From assembly GCF_021155775.2 (NCBI RefSeq), contig NC_060237.1:14220970-14284969 (forward strand): 64,000 bases of DNA, read 5' to 3'. Source of the DNA: Neodiprion pinetum (Eukaryota > Arthropoda > Insecta > Hymenoptera > Diprionidae). Shown piece by piece: positions 37,818 through 50,116 of the stretch (position 1 is the first letter of the stretch; every line of letters starts with the position of its first letter). The position numbers were made by a program, and so were the translations under genes. Under the pieces are notes generated by a model that was given only the letters and a program-made list of their open reading frames with translations, was not told the origin of the DNA and did not search any database.

Positions 37818-38068
37818 TTTACCCCCCTTTTTTCATGAGATGGGTTATCACTCGTGAAAAAACACTCACTTTCGTCACAATTATTCTCACAAACTAGGCC
37901 ATTCACACTGCATACAGCATACCATAAAATTATTTACAAATTTCTTAATCTATATTCATCTTAGATTTCGTCAGGTTCTCTTACATCTAAATCTCCTGCA
38001 GCAATGAGGGAACAATCAAACAGTACGATGGTTCGCATCTACCTCATTGTAGAACAATTCGTCATTTG
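37818..38068. other. Non-coding tail between pol and 3' LTR
   Basis: About 250 bases including the polypurine tract. No env-like frame is present, so the element lacks an envelope gene. Confidence 0.7.
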
Positions 38069-40804
38069 TTAGGTGGATTGATAATATCGACGTAACATAG
38101 TTCGATTGTATGTACCCTTCACCTTATTTTCATCGTCAGTGTCGACGAGAATATACGCATTCACACCTACAATTTTTGATATCTTATAAGGACCTTGAAA
38201 AAGATGGAAAAACTTCTGCGTAACTTTATCGATTGCACTAGATTGCATGGGAACTCTAATAAGTACTAAGTCATTGATTTTAAGTTCTACTTTCGATTTA
38301 TTTTTTTGTTGTGAACGACGTCTATGAAAATTTTTTACTAATCTTTCTTTAGCTAATTCTAATTGCAAATTTGCGTTAGTTGGTTGTGAATCATGAAATT
38401 TAATCAATTGCTGGATCTTGTCGGTATGGCTCTTATTATACTGGAGTTGATATGGGGTAAATCCGGTACTTTGGTGAATTGTCACATTTAAAATTGTTTC
38501 AATCGTCGATATATATTTTGCCCATTTAGTGTGTTGTTCTGCACAATAGATTCTAAAAAATTTTCCAAGTTCACGCATAACTCTTTCGGTAGGATTCGAC
38601 TGAGGATGTCGTATCGACGAATAACAAACTTTGATATTTAGTTGTTCCAATCCATTCTTCCACTTTCCAGATGTAAATTGTGTTCCGTTGTCCGAGAGCA
38701 TACGGTTTGGTTTTCCAAACTTGGGAATATAGCAATCAACAATTTTCTTTAGGCTCATTTGTGCAGTGGCTTTTTTCATAGGATATAATGTGACATATTT
38801 TGAAAAAGCATCAAGGGCAACTAAAATATATTGTACTCCACCAATTGATCGGGGTAAGGGACCATAAAAATCAACAGTAACCAAATCTCCAGGTCTATCG
38901 GATTTTACAAATTGATATTCACCTTCCATAGCAAAGTTCAAATGTTTTGTACGCTGACACAAATCACAAGTCGTCACGAATTTTTTCACCTCTTTTGCCA
39001 TCTTTTTCCAATAATAAAATTCTTTTAAATAATAAAGCGTCTTATATAGACCAATGTGTCCTAATTTATTATGTACTAAGCTAATCAATTCTTTGGCCAA
39101 AATATAAGGAATGCAGATTCTCCATTTGGTATTATTCTTATTGCTAATAAACAACACGTCATTATAAATTTCATAAGCAGTATTAGTGTTATTTTGATTG
39201 CTCGAGTTAAACTTATTTTTTAAAAATGGATCCTCCCGCTGTAATTTTCCAATTTGTCCAAATTGCTTTGGTAATCCAATATCTATCGTTACTGATTGTA
39301 TTAGTGGATTTGACGACTGGTCATTATTTAAAACTTCTGGCGATAAAAATACAGTTAACACTGCGATTATCTTGTCATTAGATGTCTCTTCATAAAATTT
39401 ACAATCTGGGTTACGACTGAAGAAATCTGCGACTATATTGTCCTTTCCTTTGCAATATTTCACCTTAAAACAATATTGTTGAAGTAAGAGACTCCATCTA
39501 ATCAATCTGGCATTTAGAAAAGGTGTTTGCTTCAAAAATGTGAGTCCTTTATGATCAGTTATTATTTCAAATTCTCGACCAATCAGATAATATCTAAATT
39601 TAATAACTGAATAAACGATAGCTAGTAATTCTTTTTCGGTGGTAGTATAGTGGATTTCACAACTAGATAAACATCTGCTAACCAAACCTATCAAATTTTG
39701 TTCATCGCGATCATTTGTTTGGTAAAGAATGCCTGAAATTCCTTTATCGCTAGCATCGGTTTGTAATTTTATCGGATTATTAGGATTAAAATGTTTTAGG
39801 ATCACGGTGTTGATAAAATTATTTTTAACTTCAGTATAAGCTCGGGAATGTTCTTCAGTCCAATTCCACACGGTATCATCTCTCAATAAATTTCTAAATG
39901 GTTCCACATAAGTTGCATATCGAACAGCAAATTGTCGGTAGTAGTTGCATACGCCAAAAAATTTTTGTAGTTGTTTCTTGTTTTCAGGTTGTGCAAAGTC
40001 TCTAATGATCTCAAGTTTTTCGGGATCAGGAGATACGCCTTCGGTTGATAAAATAAATCCAAGAAACGGTAGGGTATCACTAAAGAATATCGATTTTCGT
40101 AATCGAAGAGTGAAATTATATTGTTTCAGTCGGGTGAATATTGAATCTAAATGTTCTAAATGTTGTTTGAAATTATTCGAAGCTACCAGTAAATCATCTA
40201 CGTATGGTGTTAAAAATGTAGTAAAATCGTTATTGAATGCTATATTCAACGCTCGAATAAAGCCTAACCCAGCAGTTTTTAAGCCGAAAGGTATTCTACA
40301 GAATTGATACAGAGTTGATCCATGCAAGAATGCGGTATAAGGTCTTGATTCTCTTTCTAGTGGAATTTGCCAATATCCATGTGTTAGATCGACACTAGAA
40401 AAATATTCAACTCCAAAATATTTTTGCAAAATTTCTGCAATTAAAGGTGGTGATTCGTTGTCAGATTCTATTATATCATTTAAATAACGAGCATCTAAAC
40501 AGATACGTACACGATTGTCTTTCTTCTGTACGATACGAAGGGGATTACAAAATGGGCTTATCGATCGCTCGATAATTCCAGATCTCAACATTTCTCGTAT
40601 TTCCAAATCAACGGCGGATTTCAATGCTATAGGTATGGGATATGACCTACGAATGAATGGCTTATCATTAATTAGTCTTGTCTTATGCTCATATATATTG
40701 GTGCATCCTGGTTTTTCAGAAAAAAGTTCTTTATGGTGTAAAATTAAATTGATTACGGCTTCTCTTTGACAATCCTCTTGTAACGTTAGTTGAGACGCGA
40801 TCAT
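38069..40804 (-). CDS. pol: Pol of the 7.1 kb Gypsy: reverse transcriptase, RNase H, integrase
   Basis: 911 residues counted from the first methionine. RT runs from about 30 to 260 with YVDD at 201-204. RNase H starts near D350 (QTDASDKG). Integrase has an H578, H583, C613, C616 zinc module and catalytic D645 (VTVDFYG), D705 (SDNGTQF) and E740 (NPTERV). No chromodomain is seen at the C-terminus. It is in the same frame as the protease, separated by one TGA and 16 codons, so it may be made by readthrough or from the frame after the stop. No internal stop or frameshift. Confidence 0.92.
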   Translation of the reverse strand: MIASQLTLQEDCQREAVINLILHHKELFSEKPGCTNIYEHKTRLINDKPFIRRSYPIPIALKSAVDLEIREMLRSGIIERSISPFCNPLRIVQKKDNRVRICLDARYLNDIIESDNESPPLIAEILQKYFGVEYFSSVDLTHGYWQIPLERESRPYTAFLHGSTLYQFCRIPFGLKTAGLGFIRALNIAFNNDFTTFLTPYVDDLLVASNNFKQHLEHLDSIFTRLKQYNFTLRLRKSIFFSDTLPFLGFILSTEGVSPDPEKLEIIRDFAQPENKKQLQKFFGVCNYYRQFAVRYATYVEPFRNLLRDDTVWNWTEEHSRAYTEVKNNFINTVILKHFNPNNPIKLQTDASDKGISGILYQTNDRDEQNLIGLVSRCLSSCEIHYTTTEKELLAIVYSVIKFRYYLIGREFEIITDHKGLTFLKQTPFLNARLIRWSLLLQQYCFKVKYCKGKDNIVADFFSRNPDCKFYEETSNDKIIAVLTVFLSPEVLNNDQSSNPLIQSVTIDIGLPKQFGQIGKLQREDPFLKNKFNSSNQNNTNTAYEIYNDVLFISNKNNTKWRICIPYILAKELISLVHNKLGHIGLYKTLYYLKEFYYWKKMAKEVKKFVTTCDLCQRTKHLNFAMEGEYQFVKSDRPGDLVTVDFYGPLPRSIGGVQYILVALDAFSKYVTLYPMKKATAQMSLKKIVDCYIPKFGKPNRMLSDNGTQFTSGKWKNGLEQLNIKVCYSSIRHPQSNPTERVMRELGKFFRIYCAEQHTKWAKYISTIETILNVTIHQSTGFTPYQLQYNKSHTDKIQQLIKFHDSQPTNANLQLELAKERLVKNFHRRRSQQKNKSKVELKINDLVLIRVPMQSSAIDKVTQKFFHLFQGPYKISKIVGVNAYILVDTDDENKVKGTYNRTMLRRYYQST

Positions 40805-40852
40805 TCGTAAATCCTCAAAGAAATTATGGTCTTCCGGACTTACATTCAGATT

Positions 40853-42148
40853 TCACTGTACTGGAATTTCCACTGAACGAGTTCTAATTGCTAACTGTTT
40901 TCGTGAAAACCCCCCTGAATCCTCGACAGTCCACAGCTCATCATCAGCATTTTCATACTGATCAACTGTGTCATCATCGGAATCTCTTCCACAAACATTT
41001 GAATCACAAACAATTACATTATCACTAGCATTACACGGCACATTAAACAAATTATCAATAGCAAAACATTGTGAAGTAACTTCCTCTTCAACAGGCAAGT
41101 TTCCAATAAGAATTTCAGAAGTAACCTCCTCTATAATAGGCAGGTTCTCTATAGCAATATGCGAAGTAACTTCCTCAATAGGCGAGTCTTCTATAACAAT
41201 TTCGGGAGTAACCTCCTCTACAATAGGCAGGTTCTCAATAATAATATGCGAAGTAACTTCCTCAATAGGCAAGTCTTCAAAAACAATTTCGGGAGTAACC
41301 TCCTCTACAATAGGCAGGTTCCCAATAATAATATGCGAAGTAACTTCCTCAATAGGCAAGTCTTCAAAAACAATTTCGGGAGTAACCTCCTCTACAATAG
41401 GCAGGTTCCCATTACACATTACATTTTCATTGCAAATTTTTTTACACACATTTAACTCAATATTATTATTTTCAGATAAATTCGGTAAGTTATGAGTCTC
41501 TAGAGAATTGAAATTAACTTTATGATTCCTTTCCTCAGACAATTGATTCACGTGATGATTACTGTGATCCTCTCGATTCTTCCTGTACTGATTTTGATTT
41601 ACCGATTGGATATGTGTAATATTATCTTCACATGAAGACCCGAATTTCTCCGAAGAAACACGACTGTACGATACAATACTACTATCAACTTGAAGTCCAT
41701 TAATATCAATAGTTCCGGTGTTATAATCTAATATAACTTGATTCACTGTTAACCAATCGTCTCCCAATATAACATGGACAGATAACCTAGGTACGACTAA
41801 GAATGCATAAGTCATTCTTCGATGCTCAACATACATATCAATAAGTATTTGTCTTTTAATTCCCACGCTAGTTTTGCCAAATGCGCGAAATATTTTTAAA
41901 TTTGACACTGGTAGTTCCGTCAATTTCAAATGACTCGACAATTGTTTATAAAAATTTTCTGATATGCAAGTTAGTTGACTACCCGAATCTATTAGGGCTT
42001 GTACTGTATGTCCACCGATAGATACTAATAAGTGAGGACATTTTGAACTGTCATTTTTTTGTTGTTGTTTTGGTTTATTTACAATATTCCCTGTTAGGTC
42101 CTCTACTAAGTCATAATAACCATGATACGATGTAGGACCTCTGCTCAT
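40853..42148 (-). CDS. Protease with repeat-rich linker, 7.1 kb Gypsy
   Basis: 431 residues. A retroviral-type aspartic protease lies at the N-terminus (ALIDSGSQLT, active-site DSG at 54-56, then a VILGDDWL-type flap-end motif near 128-135). From about 260 to 365 there is a run of acidic 29-residue repeats (NLPIVEEVTPEIVFEDLPIE-like), coded by 87 bp DNA repeats at about 41085-41420. The frame ends in a TGA at 40853-40855 and continues in the same frame into pol. A repeat linker of this kind between protease and RT is unusual. Confidence 0.85.
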   Translation of the reverse strand: MSRGPTSYHGYYDLVEDLTGNIVNKPKQQQKNDSSKCPHLLVSIGGHTVQALIDSGSQLTCISENFYKQLSSHLKLTELPVSNLKIFRAFGKTSVGIKRQILIDMYVEHRRMTYAFLVVPRLSVHVILGDDWLTVNQVILDYNTGTIDINGLQVDSSIVSYSRVSSEKFGSSCEDNITHIQSVNQNQYRKNREDHSNHHVNQLSEERNHKVNFNSLETHNLPNLSENNNIELNVCKKICNENVMCNGNLPIVEEVTPEIVFEDLPIEEVTSHIIIGNLPIVEEVTPEIVFEDLPIEEVTSHIIIENLPIVEEVTPEIVIEDSPIEEVTSHIAIENLPIIEEVTSEILIGNLPVEEEVTSQCFAIDNLFNVPCNASDNVIVCDSNVCGRDSDDDTVDQYENADDELWTVEDSGGFSRKQLAIRTRSVEIPVQ

Positions 42149-42159
42149 CGCATCAGTGA

Positions 42160-43326
42160 TTAGTTTAAATGATGATAAGTTTGACCTTGATTATTGTAAG
42201 ACGTTGGTTGGCCTGGATGTCGTGAAGTACTAGCTATTGGTGGTGGCAATTGAGTGTTTGGTAATATAAAATTATGTGATGCCATTTGATTATTAAAATT
42301 TGCTCTTGGTGTGATTTGATGATACTGCTGCTGTTGATTATCAATCTTTTGTCGCTTATAATTCCTACCTCCTTGATAACTCAAATTCCGTATTTGACCA
42401 CTATTGTTACTGAATTTGTGACTCTGATTTTGATATCTATTTGAACTTTCTTTTTCTTCGTGTGTACTATCCAAATTGGCTAAGGTTTGTAAAAGGACTT
42501 GGGTATCAGCAAAATCTACAGTGGCTAAAACGTCTCTTATTCTAAAAGGCATTTGTTGTATTATCGCATAATTTACTTCATATGTCGATAACCTTGGCTC
42601 AAAATATTTAGCTTCCATACTTTGCTTTGTAAAATAACTTTTTAACGTACCTTCTTGTGATTTATATCTTCCTGCAGCCCATTTACTTTTTGCTTTAACT
42701 TGATACTGCACGGAATAGAATTCTGATTTAAAATATTTTTTGAAATTTTCATAGGTGTCGCACACATCTTTATTCAAATCTAACCATACTTTGGCTCTAC
42801 CTATCAACGAATTATTGAATACCCATACTTTCTGTATATCCGATACGTTACTCACATTAAAATAATTTTCTAAATCAGCTAAAAATTCTAAAGGGTTTTG
42901 ATTCTCTTCGTCACTGAATTTAGGGGCTTTAATCTCAAGTTGTGAACATTGAAAATGATTCATCAATCCACCTATCAATTGAGTTGTTGTATCTACCTGT
43001 TGACTTGATGAACCTCTGCGTAGCTCATTCAAAATTCGCGCTTGACTTTCTTTTTCTTTTTGCAACAAACTGACTTGCTTTGCCAGTTCACTACGAGAAT
43101 TGAGATCCTCCTGTTGTTTTTTAAGATCATCTTTCAGTCTTTCCAATTTCTCCTTCTCCAATCGTAACTGTTTGAGTTGTTCCTCCATGACCTTGTCTAA
43201 CGGAATAGACTGAGGCGTCTTCCTACGTCTATCAATAGTCAACGGTGTGGTGGTGGTGTGCAGGCTAAGCGTTTTTGCTCTCGACCTAGTAACGATTATA
43301 TTAGCATTACTTTTACCCATCAACAA
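42160..43326 (-). CDS. gag: Gag of the 7.1 kb Gypsy
   Basis: 388 residues. A lysine- and glutamate-rich coiled coil at about 45-105 precedes a capsid-like region at about 130-280 (QNPLEFLADLENYFNV). The C-terminus is rich in asparagine and glutamine with a basic patch (NYKRQKID) and has no CCHC knuckle, so RNA binding would rely on the basic tail. It ends 12 bases before the next ATG, in a different frame. The next frame is open a few codons back past the gag stop, which leaves room for a ribosomal frameshift. Confidence 0.88.
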   Translation of the reverse strand: MLMGKSNANIIVTRSRAKTLSLHTTTTPLTIDRRRKTPQSIPLDKVMEEQLKQLRLEKEKLERLKDDLKKQQEDLNSRSELAKQVSLLQKEKESQARILNELRRGSSSQQVDTTTQLIGGLMNHFQCSQLEIKAPKFSDEENQNPLEFLADLENYFNVSNVSDIQKVWVFNNSLIGRAKVWLDLNKDVCDTYENFKKYFKSEFYSVQYQVKAKSKWAAGRYKSQEGTLKSYFTKQSMEAKYFEPRLSTYEVNYAIIQQMPFRIRDVLATVDFADTQVLLQTLANLDSTHEEKESSNRYQNQSHKFSNNSGQIRNLSYQGGRNYKRQKIDNQQQQYHQITPRANFNNQMASHNFILPNTQLPPPIASTSRHPGQPTSYNNQGQTYHHLN

Positions 43327-43390
43327 TGTTTGTCATTCTATGTCTAAGTTGTTATTCCTAAAGGCTTAACACGACTCTAATTCGTGCCTG

Positions 43391-43404
43391 AACGTTGGGC
43401 GCCA
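43391..43404 (-). other. Primer binding site, tRNA-Lys type
   Basis: The plus strand reads AACGTTGGGCGCCA, two bases from the 5' LTR. The last 12 bases match the 3' end of tRNA-Lys with CCA, as in many insect Gypsy elements. Confidence 0.7.
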
Positions 43405-43406
43405 AA

Positions 43407-44160
43407 TGTAAGTACTCGTTTTTTTTGTGAAAATGAAAGAAAAAAAAAGACGTGAATTCGATGGACAGGCTTACAAGACAATATTATGAGAACGATAATA
43501 AATACGAGTTTGACTCTCTGTTAAATAAATTAAATATCAATAACATGTAAATGGAATATAAATAAAATATACGTAAAATGGTCGACAAAATTGTAAAGGT
43601 AAAATAGTATAGATAAAATAGTTCGAATAAACAGATTGATAAATGGTAAAAACAAAAGTGTACACAAAAAAAAAGATTGAAAGTTATTCATTCACACATC
43701 CAAACATTCACACAATTTAAAAATACGCCTTCAATACACAAGACGTTAAAATTAACTTGTCCCTTGTCTTTATCGTCGAATACCGTTGCACCAGATGAAT
43801 CACTTGCCAATCCGGGTATTATGCGCTTCTCCACTCTCGTTTGATGGATGCTTAGAAATCTTGTGTCCACCTTCAGGTTGCGTCGTTTATTCACGTTGAG
43901 ATGGGAGATGAAAACAGCAGGGATCGTAATGACGTCGAAAATTCAGTGAACTGGTACTGTGTATTTGGATCTTTAGGAGATCTTAAAATCGACTTGGTTT
44001 TCGACTTCTGCGGAGTATTATAATTGTCGGGCCGTACGTGTTGGTGTCTTTCCGCAGAGTCGTCGAAACGTTCAACCGTTTCTTCCGCCTGACGCCTAGA
44101 TCGGGATGGCTGTGTCCAGCAAAACTTCGCGGGCATTTTGAATTTTAGGATGTCGTTACA
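43407..44160 (-). repeat. 5' LTR of the 7.1 kb Gypsy
   Basis: 754 bp, same ends as the 3' LTR, with a small insertion near 43480. An 81-codon frame in both LTRs (43891-44136 and 37548-37793) is probably incidental. Confidence 0.92.
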
Positions 44161-44164
44161 ATAC

Positions 44165-44593
44165 TTATATCAAAGATTAATATAATAAAATATAAATCGA
44201 GGTTATCGGGTTAAATAATTCAATAGAATAAAAAATGATTTATTTGGATAAATTATTTTACTTGAATTAAAAAATTGTTAATTTTTGAAAATTAAAATAT
44301 GGAAGTATATCAATAATAATTCATCTATCTGTATGTTTTCTTCAAATTTTATAATGAGTTTCAATCCATTGTATAAATGTTTCAAATTACAATTCATAAA
44401 GTAAATTGAACGGCATTTTTCTAATGAATAATATTTTCATTTTGAATAATATGTGGGCAGATAATTGAAAAATATTTAGGATTTTTCCAATAATCATACA
44501 TAATTTTGAAAAATTTAAATAATGTAAAAAAAATTTTTCGTCAAAAAGTTTTCTATTTTTGAAAGAAAATTAAAAATTATAAAGCATATATGG

Positions 44594-44625
<32 letters not shown>

Positions 44626-45167
44626 GTGTATATATATATATATACATATATATGTATATGTGTATATAAATATATATATGTATATATATACATATATATA
44701 TACGTATGTATACTTATATCAAAGATTAATATAATAAGATATGAATGGAGGTAATTAGGTTGAATAATTCAATACAATAAAAAATGATTCATTTGAATAA
44801 ATTATTTTTCCTGAATTAAAAAATAATCAATTTTTAAAAATAAAAATATGAAATTAAATAAATAATAATTCATCTATCTGTATGTTGTCTTCAAATTTCA
44901 TAACAAAATTCAATCCATTGTCTAAATGTTCCAAATTACAATTCATAAAGTAAATTAAATGGAATTTTTCTGATGAATAATATTTTCATTTTAATTAATA
45001 TGTGAGCAGATAATTGAAAAATATTTAGGATTTTCCTAATAATCATACATAATTTTGAAAAATTTGAATAATGTAAAAAAAATTTTTCGTCAAAAAGTTT
45101 TCTTTTTTCAAGAGAAAATTGAAAATCATAAAGCATATATAAATATATACATATATATAGATATATA
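44165..45167. repeat. AT-rich satellite, two long monomers
   Basis: Monomers from about 44165 and 44712 with the same landmarks as elsewhere, and (TA)n tracts at 44590-44710 and 45140-45167. Confidence 0.85.
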
Positions 45168-48104
45168 CCGGGACAATCTCTTGAAACTATACATATAATG
45201 CGCATGCGCGAGTTTTATCGGCTGCTCGGGCAGGCTGGCCACTTCGAGTTTCAGCTGTCAAACTCTGTTTCTGGCGGCGTTGTAGTTCATACGAATTTTT
45301 AATGTTAGAATCTCAAACAGTCGAGGTAGTGATTCGGAAAGTTGATGCTAATGCTCTTTGAAAATTGGCTTTATTCGACTAAAATGAGAAATCTGTTTAA
45401 ATGTTGGGTGCTTGGAAGAAACGCAGCAGGTAGGTGCAAACACTTTATTTAATCATTTTTATAATTTCGTACATTAGAAATAACAATGGAATTTTTATCT
45501 ATCAACAGGTGATACGGCCAAAATAATTACATCTCTGATATTCACTGTTATCTGCCCATTTAATTTGTCAGACGTACAAAGATCATTGCCACTTTCAAGC
45601 AACTAAGCAACTTTCTCACTCTTTTGTGATTTCAGGCGGTAATATTGAATTTTATCACTTTCGAAAATGAGACATTAAACCGAGCGTTCAAGAAATTTAA
45701 ATATTTCACTATCTGTAACGGAACTGTGAATCTTTTTTTTCTTGAAAATAGTTCAACAAAATTTACGAATAGTCGATAGTCAATGTATTTTTTCCGATTA
45801 ACAAATTATTGCTACTACTATTTAAAATTTCCGAATGATTATCAGAATTTATTTCGCGTAGAACTCAGGAACGTAAATCACATCCTGTGACACAAGTTGA
45901 AAATCAAGTTTCTCAAAATGCGCCTCAATGTCACAATTAGCTTCAAGGACAATCATGTTTTAGAGTAATGTCAATTTTAAAGTAATGTAAAGATTGTGTC
46001 CCTTGTTCCATCAAAATAAATGAATATCTAATTTTTAACGAAGTTTATGAAGATTTTTTTCCAAATAATGTAATCCGATACAATATCTTGTTCATAGTCC
46101 TCCGAACATCACCTTCTAACAAGGATATTTGGAAAGAGTCCCTTTGTTGCAGAAACCATTATAAAATTCTTGGTTTTCGATTCGTGCTATTGAATAACTC
46201 TGTGTTTCAGGTTCCATTTTCAATCTCCAAATGGGATTTTTTTTGCTCCAGATAATGCTAACATGAAATGCAGAAATAATTGCGGTACATGGAGATTCAC
46301 AAGCTTTCAGTCTTAGCGTAGGACCCTAGAAAGAGTGTAAAATTGAATTTGGTTTCAAGTGATCGTGCAACTAGCTAGCCAGATGACACCGTCAACTAAG
46401 ATTAATTTGAAGACATTTTTAACTGAACTTATTTAACAGTTCTAGATTTATATTGATTCAGTTTGCCTAGCAAAATTCAACCCTACAATCTAATTGAGGA
46501 CTTGAAAAACTATTTATCTGAATTCAATGCCAAGAGAGTAAAAGTAAGCTTCAAAATGAGATACCAAATCAAATGGTATAAAGTTTGAAAAACTATGCTG
46601 GTCAATAATAATGCTTAAATTACAATGGTGCACAGAATGATTCCTCGGTAGAATGAATTGGCAGCAACGGTTAAGTAACAAACTTATCGCTATTGGCTCG
46701 ACCAAAGTAAAATGATGGGATATTCAGCCATTATGATCTGCAGTATATCCCGCTCTTCAATTTTGCCTCAACTGATGTTAAGAAGGTGGCGATAGCCTGA
46801 TAAAATTCACTCTTGCACCTGATGTCTGACGAAACAACCAGGTTCGATGGTTCTAATGATTGCACCGCTTGAGAAACCAGGATCCTTGCCACCTAAACGT
46901 TTTGGCCATCAGGTAAGGCATAATTTTCTTCGTGTTAATTAAAGTTTAAACTTCGAGCCTGCTGAAAAAAAACGAATTTTATCATTGAATCCATGTTAAA
47001 ATATTGTCATTGTCAAAGATCACGTAATTGGAAAATTACTTACATGCTTCCATGCCTGAAAAATTTAGTCCCGCTTTGACAATGAATTATTTTGTACCTG
47101 AAAATATTAGAAGCTATTATTATCAAACAGGATCTTTCGGTATTTTTGAAGGCAAAAAAAAGGCAGCACTTCTTGAAAGGCAACCAATGGCCAGACGAGG
47201 GGTGATCAGAAGAGTGGAGATTGGTCTCCCAGTGTTATCAGACGAATGTCTTGTAAGTTATTGTTTTGTTTCCTAATTTTTCATTAATAGCATGATTCAC
47301 ACTGTAATGATAACTGATGTTTTTTTTCTCTTTTTATTCTTGGATATCTGGTGAACCCTCTTTGTTAACGGAACATTGATTGTTGTACAATGGAGCAGCA
47401 AAAACTTTGTCAACTAATCAATGATGTCGGCAAGGGTTTTTGTGAGTATTGCGTCGGGTACGTTTTCTGTTAATTGCTACTCTTTGTCCTCCTAAGCTTC
47501 GTGTTTAAGATGAATAATTTCTTTATTCCAGGTTACTCATTTCTTTTATTTATTTCATGTTCTTTAGCACTAATTACTGACTTCTGGAGCACTGCACCGC
47601 AACGAATCTACTCCGGAAATACCTTCTACTGGGTCTCAACCATTCATTTATTTTTAATTTTATGTAAATGAAGAATGTGTTTACAATAAACATTGTTTTT
47701 ACCTACCTACCTCTGTTTGTCCAGACTCCCACTTGTTATTGACATTTCACGTTGAATTTCAGATTTCTTCTTTCAATAAATAACACCCAATTTCTGTATC
47801 ATTTGATATTTGCTTTTCCGTTAAATTCTTTATTGCGTCGGTTGAATGTCTTCCGAAATCAACCACGGTATTGCTAAACGATAGTATTCTTCTTAGACAA
47901 TTCACGCTACGTAAAAATAAACAGCAGCATAACCTCAATCCACGGCTTTACGCGCGAGAGAATTACAGCTTTTGTTTTATATTGTGTACGTTGGCGCCTT
48001 GCTCAGCAGATGAAAACATCACCGCGGCGCGATTTCACCGACCAATGAGAATAAATTATTTGGCGCATGCGCGTTATATATATAGTTTCAAGAGATTGTC
48101 CCGG
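45168..48104 (+). mobile_element. Unassigned DNA transposon with 42 bp inverted ends, copy 2
   Basis: Same CCGGGACAATC ends and flanking TA as copy 1, same orientation, 2937 bp. Highly similar to copy 1 throughout, with a deletion of more than 100 bp near 45855 and further small gaps near 45980. The segment matching 27890-28045 is kept and open here for 82 codons (47028-47276). Stops are shared with copy 1 elsewhere, so neither copy is clearly autonomous. Confidence 0.75.
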
Positions 48105-49120
48105 TATATGTATGTATACTTATATCAAAGATTAATATAATAAAATATAAATGAAGGTAATTGAGTTGAATAATTCAATAGAATAAAAAATAATTTATTT
48201 GAATAAATTGTTTTTCCTGAATTGAAGAATAATTAATTTTCAAAACTAAGTCTATGAAATAATATGAATAATAATTCATCTATATGTATGTTGTCTTCAA
48301 ATTTCATAATAAGTTTTAATTCATCGTATAAATGTTCCAAATTACAATTCATAAAGTGAATTAAATAGCATTTTTCTAATGAATAATATTTTTATTCTAA
48401 TTAATATGTGAGCAGATAATTAAAAAATATTTAGGATTTTTCTAATAATCATACATAATTTTGAAAAATGTAAATAATGTGAAAAAAATTTTTCGTCAAA
48501 AAGTTCTTTTTTTTTGAATGAAAATTCAAAATTATAACACATATATGAATATATACATATGTATATATATATATATATATGTGTGTATGTGCATATATAT
48601 ATACATATATATATTTATATATATATATATATCAGAGTGATATATAAACATAAATATATATACTTATATCAAAGATCAATATAATAAAATATAAATGGAG
48701 GTAATAGGGTTGAATAATTCAATGAAATAAAAAATGATTCATTTAAATAAATTATTTGTCTTGAATTAAAAAATAAATAATTCTTGAAAATAAAAATATG
48801 AAATTAAATAAATAATAATTCATCTATCTGTATGTTGTCTTCAAATTTCATAATAAGTTTTGATCCATTGTATAAATGTTCAGAATTACAATTCATGAAG
48901 TGAATCGAATTGCATTTTCCCAATAAATGATATTTATATTTTAATTGATATGTGAGCGCAAAATTAAAAAATATTTAGGATTTTTCTAATAATTATACAT
49001 AATTTTGGAAAATTTAAATGATGTAAAAAATATTTTTCGTCGAAAAGTTTTTTTTTTTTTCAGAGAAAATTAAACATTATAAAGCATATATAAATATGTA
49101 CATATATATATATATATGTA

Positions 49121-49169
<49 letters not shown>

Positions 49170-49601
49170 GTATTTATACTTATATAATAAATTAATATCA
49201 TAAAATAAAGATGGAGGTGATTGGGTTGAATAATTCAGTAGAACAAAAAATGATTCATTTGAATAAATCATTTTCCTTAAATTAAGAAATTATTTATTTT
49301 TAAAAATAAAAATATGAAGTTAAATAAATAATAATTCATCTATTTGTATGTTGTCTTCAAATTTCATAACAAGTTTTGATCCATTGTATAAATGTTCCAA
49401 ATTAAAATTTATAAAGTAAATTAAATGGCATTCTTCCAATGAATGATATTTTTATTTTAATTAATATGTGAGCAGATAATCAAAAAATATTTAGGATTTT
49501 TCTAATAATCATACATAATTTTGAAAAATTTGAATAATGGAAAAAACATTTCTCATCAAAAAGTCCTCTTTTGTTAAAAGAAAATTAATAATCATAAAGC
49601 G

Positions 49602-49682
<81 letters not shown>

Positions 49683-49685
49683 ATA
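48105..49685. repeat. AT-rich satellite, three long monomers
   Basis: Monomers from about 48117, 48660 and 49180 with a period of 520-545 bp, including the AT tract. Internal sequence is well conserved among monomers. Confidence 0.85.
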
Positions 49686-50116
49686 TGTAAGTTTGTGGCC
49701 TGTTTACCCAAACTTATCTATGAAAAACAACAAACACGCTGAACGGGTTACGGAAAGGATAACCAAGAGTGACCATCGCGGAATCATCGCCTCGGGAGAG
49801 AGGGGAGTGATTGACAGGCGCTCGAGACATCCACTAGCGTCATAGTGAATGCTCAGTAAAATATATTGTAAATTATATTATAAATTATTCTTTTCACCAG
49901 TCAACTAAGCCTACAATCCCGATCGTCAAAACCGACATTGTTGTTGATTTAGGTGACTATAAGTGTTATAATTATTTTTGTTATTATTTATGTAATTATT
50001 TGTGATTGGTGTTAATATAATGTTTTAGTATCGTTTCTACATCAACCCAAGTCGTTGAGACTCAGGGATTATTATTTCCGCAACCCTTTTAAGTTATTAG
50101 AGTCACGCTTATAACT

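Larger units (their letters stand above)
37067..44160 (-). mobile_element. Ty3/Gypsy retrotransposon, full length, with ATAC target duplication
   Basis: LTRs of about 752 bp flank gag, a protease-repeat frame and pol on minus. ATAC at 37063-37066 repeats at 44161-44164 as a 4 bp target duplication. Both flanks are satellite, the right one resuming mid-monomer at ATACTTATATCAAAG. All three frames are long and open, so this is a young copy. Confidence 0.93.
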
